DNA from: Prevotellaceae bacterium
Lineage (GTDB): Bacteria > Bacteroidota > Bacteroidia > Bacteroidales > UBA932
NCBI GenBank assembly: GCA_031258195.1
Contig: JAIRNF010000027.1
Span: 62,001-126,000, forward strand
DNA: 64,000 bases
Reading direction: 5' to 3'
Part shown: positions 52,411 through 62,523 of the stretch, piece by piece
Layout: each line of letters starts with the position of its first letter
Numbering within the stretch: the stretch's first letter is position 1
Program-made: the position numbers and the translations under genes
Notes under the pieces: generated by a model
Databases searched by the model: none
The model's input: the letters and a program-made list of their open reading frames with translations, nothing else
What the model was told of the DNA's origin: nothing

Positions 52411-53433
52411 TTATAAAAGCAACGATAGTTCTTCGAATGTAAGCTTTCTTACTTCACAATTGCCAATACCGTTCATTAGGACGAAGCTGATACTATCGTT
52501 CTGCTTCTTTTTATCTTTTCGGATAGTATCTAGCAATATTTCTCTTGAAATAGCTGTTTTTACAGGTAACTCAAAAGATTGAAGCAAATTTTCTATTTCA
52601 ACAACCTCTTCCTTTGTAAGTAAACCTAGGTTATGCGAAATATTTGCAGCAATAACCAGACCTACACTCACAGCCTCACCATGGTTTAACTCGCCGGACA
52701 CCTCTATTGCATGAGCAAATGTATGACCTAGATTAAGCTTGCGCCGCTCTCCCGATTCGCGCTCGTCATGTCTAACAATATCCGCCTTTATCTCTACCCC
52801 ACGATAGATTAAATGAGTAAGTATATCAATATCTTTAGATAGAATACGCTTTTTATCTTGAATAATATTATAAAATAGAGATGAGTCTGTAATTAAGGCG
52901 GCCTTAATCAACTCTGACAAACCTGCTCTATATTCACGCTCAGGCAGGGTTAAAAGCATATCAATATCGCAGATAACAAATTCGGGCTGATTAAAAACAC
53001 CCAGTATGTTTTTATAGCCGGAAAGGTTAACGCCATTCTTACCGCCAATACTTGCATCGAGCTGCGATAGTAGGGTAGTTGATACCAAACCGCAGCGTAT
53101 GCCACGCATAAAAATAGAGGCAACAAAATTTGCTATATCACAGGTAATACCCCCACCAACACCAACAATATACGTGCTACGATCAGCCCCTAAATCCAGC
53201 AGCTGCTTTGCCAAATTTTCTACAGCTGCTAACGTTTTATTTTTCTCGAATAAAGGAACAGTAACCCTCTGATAAGATGACAACATATTACTGTATAACC
53301 TGTCCACATTTTCATCTATCAGTAAAATAATTCGACATGAAGAGGGTAAATATCGCGAGAGGTTAAGTATGCTCTCTCCTATTAAGACCTTTGACGTAGA
53401 AGAGAATTGGCTATTTATTTGTATGCACTTCAT
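52411..53433 (-). CDS. aroB: 3-dehydroquinate synthase
   Basis: Second step of the shikimate pathway (DAHP to 3-dehydroquinate), NAD- and metal-dependent. 340 residues. The NAD-binding region is VGVGGGITCDIANFVA (about 91-106). STTLLSQLDASIGGKNGVNLSGYKN (about 119-143) contains the conserved Lys pair. The metal-binding His occur in LNLGHTFAHAIE (about 234-245) and LNHGEAVSVG. The stop lies three bases from the end of the convergent glycosylase pseudogene. parC lies 17 bases upstream on the same strand. Confidence 0.95.
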   Translation of the reverse strand: MKCIQINSQFSSTSKVLIGESILNLSRYLPSSCRIILLIDENVDRLYSNMLSSYQRVTVPLFEKNKTLAAVENLAKQLLDLGADRSTYIVGVGGGITCDIANFVASIFMRGIRCGLVSTTLLSQLDASIGGKNGVNLSGYKNILGVFNQPEFVICDIDMLLTLPEREYRAGLSELIKAALITDSSLFYNIIQDKKRILSKDIDILTHLIYRGVEIKADIVRHDERESGERRKLNLGHTFAHAIEVSGELNHGEAVSVGLVIAANISHNLGLLTKEEVVEIENLLQSFELPVKTAISREILLDTIRKDKKKQNDSISFVLMNGIGNCEVRKLTFEELSLLL

Positions 53434-53450
53434 CGTTTAGGGGCGAACTA

Positions 53451-56066
53451 TTACAGCAACGACATTTGTACCGCATTACCATCATCACCAGATTGAGATA
53501 AGTCGTCATCGTCACTTTGTGGCGGTTCTTTTTCAAGCGGCTCTATAAACTTTAACGTACCAACATCTAAGGTAGAAACGCGCTTACCTTTTGCACGGAA
53601 GCTCTTAATGCCAATAAACTCGTCAACATCTATAAATTCAGGCTCTCGTTTAGCGTTCTTACCTTTAAATGTTACCTCTAACTGCGGATAGGTATCGCTC
53701 GATAACTCTACCAGATATGAACCCTGCGTTTCGTCAATAAATAGCTGATGATTGGGAGACTCCTCGAACGTAAAACGCTTCACATAAAAGTACTTTTGCT
53801 CCGCATCATAGTAAGTAGCCGAAAAAACTTTTTCTACATCCAGCTTTTCTACAAGTATCAGCTCTTCTTCGTAGCGGTTGCTTAAGTCATAGTCGGTTGT
53901 ATAAAACTTACCCTGCTTAGTAACCGCCAGTATCCTATCTCCGTTACCAAATTCACCAAGTAAGCGCCCGTGCCCGTCAGTATTAAGACGACGAACCGCA
54001 TCATCAAACCAAATAGATTGACCGCCTAATGTTGATTCGCCTCTCTCCTTAAGCACGACTTTATGTATGGCATAGCGGGTAAAAATATTCCCCATAGATC
54101 CACGACCTTTAATGGCAAGACTTGCAAAGTCAAGCTCTACTATAAGGTTCTTAATTCTCGGGCGAGGCTTAAAGTAAACTTTCAGTACCTCCGCTTCACC
54201 ATTAGGGTTAGCACTCATATAAAGCACTTGCGATCCTTCTGTTCCACGGGTTACATCATACTCCTTATCGCGGGTTACACCGGTAACGGCAAAGCGCTTC
54301 ATCATTATCGGTCCATTTTTGCCATCGCGATAAACCACATTGTAAATTGTACGCGTATCATTACGGCGGAATACGCCTACATGTATAATGTCTTTACCAA
54401 TAAATGCCTTGTCTGATACTTTTGTTACAACGTACTTTCCGTTCTTAAGAAATACGATAATATCATCGATATCAGAACAGTCGCAAATATACTCATCTTT
54501 CTTTAATCCGGTACCTACAAAGCCTTCTGCCCGGTTAACATATAACTTAGCATTGGCAACAACAACCTGAGTCGCTTCGATATTGCTGAACTCTGCCAGT
54601 TCGGTAATACGAGGATGGTTCTTGCCGTACTTCTTTTTTAGCCGCTGATAGTAAGCAATGGTATAGGCTACAAGGTTATTAAGATTATTTTCTACTTCCT
54701 CAATTCCCTCTTCGATATTTTTAATCAGATCATCTGCATTCTTCGCATCATACTTAGAAATACGCTTAATCTTTATCTCGGTAAGCTTTACAATATCATC
54801 GGTTGTAATAGGGCGGCGTAGCTGTTTCTTATAAGATTTTAAGCCTTTATCAATGGCTTCGATAACTTCTTCCCAAGTTTCGCTCTCCTCAATTTTAAGA
54901 TAAATACGTTTTTCGATGAATATCTTCTCAAGCGAAGAGAAATGCCACTGCTCATTCAATTCGTGCAAGCGTATTTCCAGTTCTTGTTTCAGCAAATCTT
55001 TTGTACGGTCAGTAGCCATACGTAGCATTTGCTTTACTCCAATAAAGTGCGGATGGTCATTGCTAATTATACATGAGTTGGGGGAGATAGAAACTTCGCA
55101 ATCGGTAAACGCATACAGCGCGTCGGTTGTTTTATCAGGCGACACATCATTAGGGAGATGAATTACAATCTCTACATTCTGAGCCGTATTATCATCAACC
55201 TTACGCACCTTGATTTTACCCTTATCGTTGGCTTTTAAAATAGACTCAATAACTGTTGTAGTGGTTTTACCAAACGGTATCTCGGTAACAACAAGCGTTT
55301 TTCTATCGAACTTATTAATACGTGCACGTACTTTTACTGCACCTCCACGTAATCCGTCGTTATAACGTGAGCAATCGGCTAATCCCCCTGTTGGAAAATC
55401 AGGGTATAATTCAAAATCTTTATTTTTTAAATGAGCAATAGAGGCATCTATCAACTCATTAAAATTATGAGGCAGTATTTTAGATGCAAGCCCCACCGCA
55501 ATACCTTCAACGCCTTGCGCCAGCAGTAGCGGGAACTTTACAGGCAACGTAACGGGCTCTTGATTACGCCCGTCGTACGACGGCATCCACTCCGTTGTTT
55601 TAGGGTTGAATACAACATCGTTAGCAAACTTAGAAAGACGCGCTTCAATATAACGAGGTGCTGCAGCACTATCACCGGTAAGAATATTTCCCCAGTTACC
55701 TTGTGTTTCTACCAATAAATCTTTCTGACCAAGCTGTACCAATGCGTCGCCAATAGAGGCATCGCCGTGCGGATGGAACTGCATGGTAAAACCAATAATA
55801 TTGGCAACTTTATTAAAACGTCCGTCATCCATGCGCTTCATTGCATGAAGAATACGACGCTGTACAGGTTTTAAACCATCGTTAAGATGAGGAACGGCAC
55901 GCTCTAGTATTACATATGACGCATAATCGAGAAACCAGTCTTTACACATACCGGTTAAGCGATACTTTTTGCTATCGTCGCCGGCTGTAAGCTTAGCAAA
56001 ACGCCCTGCCTCAGTCTCATTTACGTTCGCATTGTCGTCTTCTAATTCGAAATCGTCTGTTGACAT
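53451..56066 (-). CDS. parC: DNA topoisomerase IV subunit A
   Basis: 871 residues. The breakage-reunion domain begins at RLTGMCKDWFLDYASYVILERA (about 36-57) and contains QFHPHGDASIGDAL (about 96-109). The active-site Tyr139 is in AAAPRYIEARLSKF. A coiled-coil tower (about 330-480) and a beta-pinwheel C-terminal domain without a GyrA box (QRRGGKG) follow, so ParC rather than GyrA. Both ends are acidic, the tail rich in Asp/Ser. Decatenates daughter chromosomes together with parE at 58.6 kb; three unrelated genes lie between them. Confidence 0.92.
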   Translation of the reverse strand: MSTDDFELEDDNANVNETEAGRFAKLTAGDDSKKYRLTGMCKDWFLDYASYVILERAVPHLNDGLKPVQRRILHAMKRMDDGRFNKVANIIGFTMQFHPHGDASIGDALVQLGQKDLLVETQGNWGNILTGDSAAAPRYIEARLSKFANDVVFNPKTTEWMPSYDGRNQEPVTLPVKFPLLLAQGVEGIAVGLASKILPHNFNELIDASIAHLKNKDFELYPDFPTGGLADCSRYNDGLRGGAVKVRARINKFDRKTLVVTEIPFGKTTTTVIESILKANDKGKIKVRKVDDNTAQNVEIVIHLPNDVSPDKTTDALYAFTDCEVSISPNSCIISNDHPHFIGVKQMLRMATDRTKDLLKQELEIRLHELNEQWHFSSLEKIFIEKRIYLKIEESETWEEVIEAIDKGLKSYKKQLRRPITTDDIVKLTEIKIKRISKYDAKNADDLIKNIEEGIEEVENNLNNLVAYTIAYYQRLKKKYGKNHPRITELAEFSNIEATQVVVANAKLYVNRAEGFVGTGLKKDEYICDCSDIDDIIVFLKNGKYVVTKVSDKAFIGKDIIHVGVFRRNDTRTIYNVVYRDGKNGPIMMKRFAVTGVTRDKEYDVTRGTEGSQVLYMSANPNGEAEVLKVYFKPRPRIKNLIVELDFASLAIKGRGSMGNIFTRYAIHKVVLKERGESTLGGQSIWFDDAVRRLNTDGHGRLLGEFGNGDRILAVTKQGKFYTTDYDLSNRYEEELILVEKLDVEKVFSATYYDAEQKYFYVKRFTFEESPNHQLFIDETQGSYLVELSSDTYPQLEVTFKGKNAKREPEFIDVDEFIGIKSFRAKGKRVSTLDVGTLKFIEPLEKEPPQSDDDDLSQSGDDGNAVQMSLL

Positions 56067-56216
56067 TTATACTCTTAAGTTATGTTGAACAAGGATACTT
56101 TATAAAGCTTAAAGGATTTTAGTAACTCTAGACGTTTAACAATTAAATCTCTCGAAATACCAGGTTACATTCTTCTCTATGCGCAATATTAATCTTTGTT
56201 CTTTTATCTATCTTTT

Positions 56217-56735
56217 TTAAATCCAAAATCTCATTGATATCATCAACACTACTAACAGCGAAATCAATATTGTTAGCATCGCTTTTCGCTGAAACATCAA
56301 CGCCAAGAATACCCCTACAAGGTTGGGCAATGCCTCGTTTATATTCGATTGAGTAATTTCTCCATGTCTTAACCTAATACTACCTTGCATTGTCAAATTT
56401 TTAGCACACGTAAGGCGCCATTTTCTATCAATTAAGCCATCTAGTATCCATTCCCATCTATCACCGGAGCAAAGATAAACAGTAACGCTCTTGCTCAAAA
56501 TACGAGGTACAATAGTGGCTACCAGCTGTGATGTTTTTTTATCATACACCCTAAAAGTGTTGCTAAATACGCCATCTTTTGTAAACAAGTACGTTTTACC
56601 GCAAAACGACGCAATACATCTATACGAATCTGCACCCAGATAAATAAAACCTTCTTGTTTACCGTTTTTGTATAAAGGCGAGGAGTTTTCTAAGACTTTC
56701 TTGCTCCAGCTAATTGTGTGAACTGCTTTAAACAT
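56217..56735 (-). CDS. Hypothetical protein with C-terminal membrane segment(s)
   Basis: 172 residues from ATG 56735 (an upstream ATG at 56783 lies inside the nitroreductase gene). The soluble part is beta-rich (FTKDGVFSNTFRVYDKK, then KSVTVYLCSGDRWEWIL). The C-terminus is hydrophobic (ALPNLVGVFLALMF and MLTILISLLVVLMISM, about 136-168), suggesting one hairpin in the membrane. I do not recognise the family. Another frame is open through and past the C-terminal third (to 56143) and also looks protein-like, so the true C-terminus is not certain. Confidence 0.55.
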   Translation of the reverse strand: MFKAVHTISWSKKVLENSSPLYKNGKQEGFIYLGADSYRCIASFCGKTYLFTKDGVFSNTFRVYDKKTSQLVATIVPRILSKSVTVYLCSGDRWEWILDGLIDRKWRLTCAKNLTMQGSIRLRHGEITQSNINEALPNLVGVFLALMFQRKAMLTILISLLVVLMISMRFWI

Positions 56736-56746
56736 AAAAATTACTT

Positions 56747-57394
56747 CTACCAGTTTTCCCAATGAAGATTTTCTTCCTTCCACTTATCTTTAGGCATAGT
56801 TTCTCCTGAAGGATGACCAATAGGAATAACGTTTAACGGAATTGCCGTTTCGGGAAGATCTAATATATTTTTTACAAACTCCACTCTGTCTTTATCGGGA
56901 TATACGGCAGTCCATACAGCCCCAAGCCCCATAACCTCTACGGCTAATAATATGTTTTCTGTGGCGGCAGAGCAGTCTTGTACCCAATACTCCGGATACT
57001 CTTCAATAGCTTTGGTTAAATCGCCGCAAACTATAATCGCCGCACCTGCTTCTTTCAACATTTTTGCATAGGGCAAACCTTCTGCTAACGAATCTAACGT
57101 TGTACGTTCTGTAATAGCGACAAAAGCCCAAGGTTGCTTATTAACTGCTGTCGGAGCAGCCATTCCGGCTTTTACTAAAGTTGTAAGGTTCTCTTTACTT
57201 ACTTTTTTTTGTGGAATAAAATTTCGTACGCTTTTTCGGTTATGAATTACAGATAGCACGACCTCCTGGTTTGAAATGGTTTTACTTTCTGTCTTTTCAT
57301 TCTTATCTGGCGTCTGAAGTGCCAAGACAAGAACGACTACCATCAATGCAATGCATATAAGCTGATAGGTTATAATTTTTTTCTTTTCCATCAA
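56747..57394 (-). CDS. Membrane-anchored nitroreductase-family protein
   Basis: 215 residues. An N-terminal membrane anchor (about 8-27) is followed by an FMN-dependent nitroreductase domain: VLSVIHNRKSVRNFI (about 46-60), MAAPTAVNKQPWAFVAI (about 77-93), QDCSAATENILLAVEVMGLGAVW (about 138-160) and VIPIGHPSGE (about 187-196). The anchor is unusual for this family and suggests action at the membrane. The start overlaps the end of the FMN/4Fe-4S gene by four bases, so both form one unit and may exchange electrons. Confidence 0.85.
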   Translation of the reverse strand: MMEKKKIITYQLICIALMVVVLVLALQTPDKNEKTESKTISNQEVVLSVIHNRKSVRNFIPQKKVSKENLTTLVKAGMAAPTAVNKQPWAFVAITERTTLDSLAEGLPYAKMLKEAGAAIIVCGDLTKAIEEYPEYWVQDCSAATENILLAVEVMGLGAVWTAVYPDKDRVEFVKNILDLPETAIPLNVIPIGHPSGETMPKDKWKEENLHWENW

Positions 57395-58572
57395 GAATTA
57401 TTTTTAGCGTTTGTGTGTTTTTTAGTAGCGCCCTTTTTCATAATATCTAATGTCTGCCCCGTAGGACATAAAAATCGACACCATGGCTTTGTAATAAAAA
57501 TCGACATTACTAAAGATACTACCGCAATTATAATCGCAGATAACGGTGCGGCAGCTATATTAAATGCGCTGAAAGGTTCTATCGCCGTTAAGTCGAATGC
57601 TAATCCTAGAACTAATAAAAGTACAATAAAAATGAGAATAGCCTTTCGTAAAAACATTAGCCAGCTAACAACTTTTCTGCCTAAATGCAGCTTACGTTTA
57701 TTAAGCTTTCCAACTAGCTCTTGTGCTGCACCAAACGGACAAAGATAGCTACAGTAAAACGCTTTGCCTGTAAACATAGGAAGTCCGACAGCAAATAAAA
57801 GAATCAAGAGAAGTATCCATTGTGTTGCTAGCGGTATTCCGTTAGTTATCCATGTAAAAAGCTGTACTAACGACAGCATAGAACTTTGCCAGAAACCAAG
57901 TACAACAACAGATAGTAGCAATAATACCATTCTATACTTTTTTGCTTTTGACGGACGGAAAAAGCCGTATAAAGCCAATGCTAAAATCAGCAATATCGCT
58001 CCATACTTTAGTATCGAAGACCAAAGAAATGTGCCTCTTTGTTGTTCGGTATTTGTAGCAGCCGCAACTCTTACTTGAAATGATTTTACAATTGCTTTGG
58101 TTGTATAGGTTGATCCTGTAGCATTATCAACTTTTTTTTCTAATGCCTCTGTCAACAATAAGCCATCCCAAGTATTCAACACACCTGCATCTACTACCAT
58201 TTCTACATACGAAGGACTTTCAACATTTTTTAGCAGCTGTACTTGTAGTACTTTTCTGGATGTATCTAACACAATAAGTAACGGGGTGCGCCCGGCATAG
58301 CCAATAACTTTATCGGAGTAAGGACTGCTAAGCATTACCTCCCCTATTTTATTTTGGCGACTATTGTAAACCTCTACCCACGAGGTATCAACATCACGCA
58401 AACTCGTAGCATCAGGAAAAGCAAGTTTTACGTAATCCAACGAAACCCCTGCCGTTTCAGCTGGTGTCTCTTCCTTATTCAAAGAACTTTCGTTATCTAG
58501 CCATTCACCTTGCCGAAAGGCAATGATTGCCAACACAAGCAGAACCAGAACTATGTTTAATATTCTATTCAT
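57391..58572 (-). CDS. FMN-binding/4Fe-4S membrane protein (NosR/RnfG-like)
   Basis: 393 residues. An N-terminal membrane helix is followed by a periplasmic FMN-binding domain (about 45-175) with the covalent-flavin-type motif VDNATGSTYTTKAIV; the Thr after Ser is the expected attachment site. About five membrane helices come next. Two short ferredoxin-type Cys motifs face the cytoplasm: YCSYLCPFGAAQEL and WCRFLCPTGQTLD. The layout is that of NosR/RnfG-like electron-transfer proteins. Its partner is probably the overlapping nitroreductase. The physiological donor and acceptor are unknown. Confidence 0.82.
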   Translation of the reverse strand: MNRILNIVLVLLVLAIIAFRQGEWLDNESSLNKEETPAETAGVSLDYVKLAFPDATSLRDVDTSWVEVYNSRQNKIGEVMLSSPYSDKVIGYAGRTPLLIVLDTSRKVLQVQLLKNVESPSYVEMVVDAGVLNTWDGLLLTEALEKKVDNATGSTYTTKAIVKSFQVRVAAATNTEQQRGTFLWSSILKYGAILLILALALYGFFRPSKAKKYRMVLLLLSVVVLGFWQSSMLSLVQLFTWITNGIPLATQWILLLILLFAVGLPMFTGKAFYCSYLCPFGAAQELVGKLNKRKLHLGRKVVSWLMFLRKAILIFIVLLLVLGLAFDLTAIEPFSAFNIAAAPLSAIIIAVVSLVMSIFITKPWCRFLCPTGQTLDIMKKGATKKHTNAKNNS

Positions 58573-58590
58573 TTTAATTTAAAGAGAGCG

Positions 58591-60474
58591 CTATGCTTCA
58601 CTAAGCTCTAATTCTGTTTCTTCTATTATTCCCTCAGCAATGGGCTCAATCCCTTCTTCCACACGAAGATTACCAATAATAAACTGCTGGCGGTCTGGTG
58701 TATTCTTTCCCATGTAGAACTCCAGCAGCTCGCTTATCGTGTCGTCTTTACTAAGGCTAACCCTATCAATTCTCATATTTTCGCCAATAAATGCACGAAA
58801 TTCGTCGGGTGAAATCTCTCCTAAACCTTTAAAACGCGTAATCTCAGGATTCGCTCCCAGCTTTGCTATTGCTTGCAAACGCTCTTCGTCAGAGTAGCAA
58901 TAAATCGTTTCTTTCTTATTGCGAACACGAAACAGTGGCGTTTGTAAAATGTATAAATGCTTCTGACGAACAAGATCGGGGAAAAACTGCAAAAAGAAAG
59001 TAAGCAACAATAAACGAATATGCATGCCATCAACATCAGCATCTGTTGCAATTACAACCCTGTTGTAGCGTAAGTCTTCCAGACTATCCTCTATGTTTAA
59101 TGCGGCTTGTAGAAGGTTGAATTCTTCGTTCTCGTAAACTACACGCTTAGTCATTCCATACGTATTAAGCGGCTTACCACGTAAGCTGAATACCGCTTGC
59201 GTGTTTACATTACGCGATTTGGTAATTGAGCCGCTTGCAGAATCTCCTTCGGTAATAAAGAGCGTAGATTTATCTGCCAGCTCATGTTTATCGTTAAAGT
59301 GCACCCTGCAATCGCGCAACTTTTTATTATGCAAATTTGCCTTCTTTGCACGCTCTCGGGCAAGCTTCTGAATACCCGAAATAGCTTTACGCTCTTTCTC
59401 TGATTCAGCTATCTTCTTTTGCAATATTTCTGCCGTATCAGCATGTTTATGAAGATAGTTATCCAGATTTTTCTTTATAAAATCGCCCACAAAGTTACGA
59501 ACCGATTGCCCCCCCGGGGCCATATCACGAGAACCCAGCTTAGTTTTTGTTTGCGATTCGAAAACAGGTTCTTCTATTTTTATGCTTATGGCGGCATAAA
59601 TAGACATTAAGATGTCTTTGCTATCAAAATCTTTCTTGTAAAACTCACGAACGGTTTTACCAATAGCTTCGCGAAAAGCCATAAGGTGAGTACCGCCTTG
59701 TGTTGTATGCTGTCCATTTACAAAAGAGAAGTAGTTCTCACCATAGCTGGAGCCATGCGTTATTGCCATTTCTATATCTTCGCCTTTAAGATGAATTGGC
59801 GGATAAAGCGGCTCTTCGCCAAGATTCTCGTTAAGCAAATCGAGCAAACCGTTCTTTGAGATAAAGTTCGCACCGTTAAAGGTTATGGTCAATCCGGAAT
59901 TAAGATAAACATAATTCTTCAGCATCGACTCAATAAATTCGTAGCTGTATGTATAGGCTCCAAATACGCTTACATCTGGCGTAAATATCACCTTTGTACC
60001 ACTTATTTCTTTCGAACTCAACTCTTCCGAACTAACTGTTTCTCCCTTAGAAAACGTAGCTAAAGCAGACTTTCCATCTCTATAGGATTGTATTGAAAAT
60101 GAAGATGATAAAGCGTTAACGGCCTTAAGACCTACGCCATTCAGCCCAACCGATTTTTTGAACGCCTTCGAATCGTATTTTGCGCCGGTATTCATTTTCG
60201 AAACAACATCTACCAGCTTTCCCAGCGGAATGCCACGACCATAATCACGAACCGATACCTCAGATTCGTTAATGGTAACATCCACACGCTTACCAAAGCC
60301 CATGGCGTATTCATCAATAGCGTTATCGAGCACCTCTTTTAGCAGAACGTAAATACCATCATCAGCCGACGAGCCGTCGCCCAACTTGCCAATATACATA
60401 CCCGGACGTTTACGGATATGGGTATTCCATTCTAGCGTTTGTATATCTTTTTCCGAATAATTTGCTGCGTCCAT
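58591..60474 (-). CDS. parE: DNA topoisomerase IV subunit B
   Basis: 627 residues. The GHKL ATPase has [19 protein letters not shown] (about 22-40), [13 protein letters not shown] with the catalytic Glu/Asn (about 47-59) and [11 protein letters not shown] (about 73-83). The TOPRIM domain has [12 protein letters not shown] (about 401-412) and [19 protein letters not shown] (about 475-493). The end, with [13 protein letters not shown], fits ParE. Supplies the ATP-driven clamp for parC. A TACCTTTG box on the minus strand (60495-60502) lies 20 bases before the start. Confidence 0.94.
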   Translation of the reverse strand: MDAANYSEKDIQTLEWNTHIRKRPGMYIGKLGDGSSADDGIYVLLKEVLDNAIDEYAMGFGKRVDVTINESEVSVRDYGRGIPLGKLVDVVSKMNTGAKYDSKAFKKSVGLNGVGLKAVNALSSSFSIQSYRDGKSALATFSKGETVSSEELSSKEISGTKVIFTPDVSVFGAYTYSYEFIESMLKNYVYLNSGLTITFNGANFISKNGLLDLLNENLGEEPLYPPIHLKGEDIEMAITHGSSYGENYFSFVNGQHTTQGGTHLMAFREAIGKTVREFYKKDFDSKDILMSIYAAISIKIEEPVFESQTKTKLGSRDMAPGGQSVRNFVGDFIKKNLDNYLHKHADTAEILQKKIAESEKERKAISGIQKLARERAKKANLHNKKLRDCRVHFNDKHELADKSTLFITEGDSASGSITKSRNVNTQAVFSLRGKPLNTYGMTKRVVYENEEFNLLQAALNIEDSLEDLRYNRVVIATDADVDGMHIRLLLLTFFLQFFPDLVRQKHLYILQTPLFRVRNKKETIYCYSDEERLQAIAKLGANPEITRFKGLGEISPDEFRAFIGENMRIDRVSLSKDDTISELLEFYMGKNTPDRQQFIIGNLRVEEGIEPIAEGIIEETELELSEA

Positions 60475-60494
60475 TTTATTAGCATAAGAACTTA

Positions 60495-60502
60495 CAAAGG
60501 TA
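60495..60502 (-). promoter_or_regulatory. -7 box for parE
   Basis: TACCTTTG on the minus strand matches TAnnTTTG, 20 bases before the ATG. Confidence 0.5.
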
Positions 60503-60553
60503 CAAATTGTAGGAGTATTTTTAGCGTAATTTTTTCAACATCTCGGCAATTGC

Positions 60554-60561
60554 TATATTTG
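60554..60561 (+). promoter_or_regulatory. -7 box for the DUF554 gene
   Basis: TATATTTG fits TAnnTTTG, 15 bases before ATG 60577; it implies a leader of under ten bases and rules out an earlier start at 60439. Confidence 0.45.
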
Positions 60562-60576
60562 TCGAAACTTATTGAT

Positions 60577-61254
60577 ATGTGGGGAACTATTGTTAACTCT
60601 GCTGCTATTATTGCAGGGGGGCTAATCGGAACTTTTTTTAACAAAAGCCTTCCGAAGCGTTTTCAAACCATTGTGTTTCAAGCCATGGGGCTATGTACTA
60701 TTGTAATAGGTATATCTATGGCTCTTAAAATGGACTACATGCTATTCTGCGTATTATCTTTACTCGCAGGGGGGCTGCTAGGTGAGCTATTAAAACTCGA
60801 TGCTCAAATAGATAAGCTAAGCAGCCGGGTAAAACGTATTGTAAAGATTAAGAATGATCGATTTTCCGAAGGATTTATAAGTACATCTCTTTTATTCTGC
60901 GTGGGTGCAATGGCTATATTAGGTGCGGTTGAAGAGGGTAGCGGACAGTATCCCAACTTGCTATTAACAAAATCGGTAATGGACGGATTCAGCTCCATTG
61001 CGTTCGGCGCGGCTTTTGGTATTGCTGTTATCTTTTCGTCTATACCTGTATTCATCTATCAAGGACTATTAACATTCCTCGTGATTCTTTTCGGTAATCT
61101 GTTAAGTGAAGCTATTATCAATGAAGTTTCTGCCGTAGGAGGTGTTCTTTTAATCGGGCTAGGAATAAACCTATTAGAGGTAGTCCGAATAAAAATAGTA
61201 AACCTTCTTCCGGCACTCATTTTCGTAGGAGCGCTGGTATGGCTGTTTGCCTAA
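60577..61254 (+). CDS. DUF554 family membrane protein (YdfK-like)
   Basis: 225 residues from ATG 60577, which gives the family N-terminus MWGTIVNSAAIIAGGLIG. An in-frame ATG at 60439 lies inside parE and upstream of the promoter. About seven hydrophobic segments; conserved pieces are LAGGLLGELLKLD (about 64-76), FISTSLLFCVGAMAILGAVEEG (about 98-119) and MDGFSSIAFGAAFGIAV. Transport or other role unknown. Confidence 0.88.
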   Translation: MWGTIVNSAAIIAGGLIGTFFNKSLPKRFQTIVFQAMGLCTIVIGISMALKMDYMLFCVLSLLAGGLLGELLKLDAQIDKLSSRVKRIVKIKNDRFSEGFISTSLLFCVGAMAILGAVEEGSGQYPNLLLTKSVMDGFSSIAFGAAFGIAVIFSSIPVFIYQGLLTFLVILFGNLLSEAIINEVSAVGGVLLIGLGINLLEVVRIKIVNLLPALIFVGALVWLFA

Positions 61255-61266
61255 TTATAGCGTCGA

Positions 61267-62337
61267 TCATTCTACAAGACTTTGATAGACTTCCCAGTAT
61301 TTTTTTGCGCTTACTTCCCAATCAAATCTGTTGGCGTACTCTATAACCTGCCGCATCGGGTTTGTTTCTAAATATTGCTGCATACCTTTCTCAAATGTGT
61401 CACGCATTTGGTCAAGATCAAAACTATTAAAATAAAACGCATGATTACCACCTATTTCCGGTAATGAAGTTTTAGTTGACAAAAACACCGGTTTTCCAAA
61501 GTGCATTGCTTCAATAACAGGTATGCCAAATCCTTCTGCCAAGGACGGAAATAAGAAAGCCGTACAATTTTTAAAGTACCAATATCTATCCTCATCTGTA
61601 ATAGCACCAAGTATTTTCACCCTATTTTTTACGCCAAATTTTTCTGCTTCGTCTAAAATCTTTAAATGATAATCTGATTTTGCATTACCTGCTACCAGTA
61701 GCTCGTAGCTATTATCTACCAGCAATGAGGGTAAAACATGGAAATTTTTTTTTGGCAGCACTACGCCTATTGAGAATAAAAAAGGTTGTTGTGGTTGATA
61801 TTTCGGTGTAACATATTCCGGAAATTCTTTTATTTTACATCCATTATATATTACGGTTATTGGCTTATTATTAACCTTTAAATATTTTAAAATATCTTGC
61901 TTTGCATATTCGGAAATTGCAACGATATGATCACAACGATCTATATTTTTCTGACAAAGTTTTAGGTATTTCTTTATTTTATCTTCCGATTTTTTTTCGT
62001 ACAAAAAGTTAAGATCATGTATGGTTAATACTTTTTTTATCTGCTTAGAATTTGGAGCATACGAAGTAAGCTGATGCGTCATATGCCAAACGTTTACAGC
62101 CTTAAACTTTTGGAAAAAAAGCTTATGCGTAGGTTTATAGGCAGAATAATCAACATTATTTCCAAAAAATCCCACGTAATCGGCTGGGACATAGTAAAGT
62201 AAGTTATCATAGCTGTTTTTCACATCTATAAGTGATTGACCTAACAGTCTGCAATATTCGTACAATCCGGTAAAACGGTTCTTCATTCGTTCACCATCAA
62301 ATGCAACTTTTATCCCTGTATGTTGAGCATCGACCAT
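61267..62337 (-). CDS. Glycosyltransferase, GT4 family
   Basis: 356 residues in the GT-B fold. The N-terminal half contains VLTIHDLNFLYEKKS (about 102-116). The C-terminal half has PFLFSIGVVLPKKNFHVL (about 183-200, the Lys pocket) and the sugar-nucleotide site FLFPSLAEGFGIPVIEAMHF with the EGFGIPVIE signature (about 271-279). Likely adds a sugar to a cell-surface glycan or lipid; donor and acceptor unknown. Convergent with the DUF554 gene, with a 12-base gap. Confidence 0.9.
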   Translation of the reverse strand: MVDAQHTGIKVAFDGERMKNRFTGLYEYCRLLGQSLIDVKNSYDNLLYYVPADYVGFFGNNVDYSAYKPTHKLFFQKFKAVNVWHMTHQLTSYAPNSKQIKKVLTIHDLNFLYEKKSEDKIKKYLKLCQKNIDRCDHIVAISEYAKQDILKYLKVNNKPITVIYNGCKIKEFPEYVTPKYQPQQPFLFSIGVVLPKKNFHVLPSLLVDNSYELLVAGNAKSDYHLKILDEAEKFGVKNRVKILGAITDEDRYWYFKNCTAFLFPSLAEGFGIPVIEAMHFGKPVFLSTKTSLPEIGGNHAFYFNSFDLDQMRDTFEKGMQQYLETNPMRQVIEYANRFDWEVSAKKYWEVYQSLVE

Positions 62338-62482
62338 AGCACTTATTTTCTTTGTGAGATTAAATCTTGATTAAGCTAAACCTATGCAAAGCTAAGAGTT
62401 TTTCATTTTGAATCAAATAAATAACATCACGCTATAAGTAGCATTTTGTTTATACACATTCTATTATTTACCAATAAATAGC

Positions 62483-62490
62483 TACCTTTG
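62483..62490 (+). promoter_or_regulatory. -7 box for the small lipoprotein-gpsA unit
   Basis: TACCTTTG fits TAnnTTTG, 33 bases before ATG 62524. Confidence 0.5.
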
Positions 62491-62523
62491 GTTTTAGTAT
62501 TACAATTATTTGCTCAAAAAGAG

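Noticed and set aside
56143..56375. Alternative minus-strand frame (IAQPCRGILGVDVSAK..., ending NLVFREI) overlapping the C-terminus of the hypothetical protein at 56217
   Set aside because: It has no start codon and a stop lies directly before it, while the called frame gives a sensible membrane C-terminus. It is more likely a shadow frame, although a frameshift there cannot be fully excluded.
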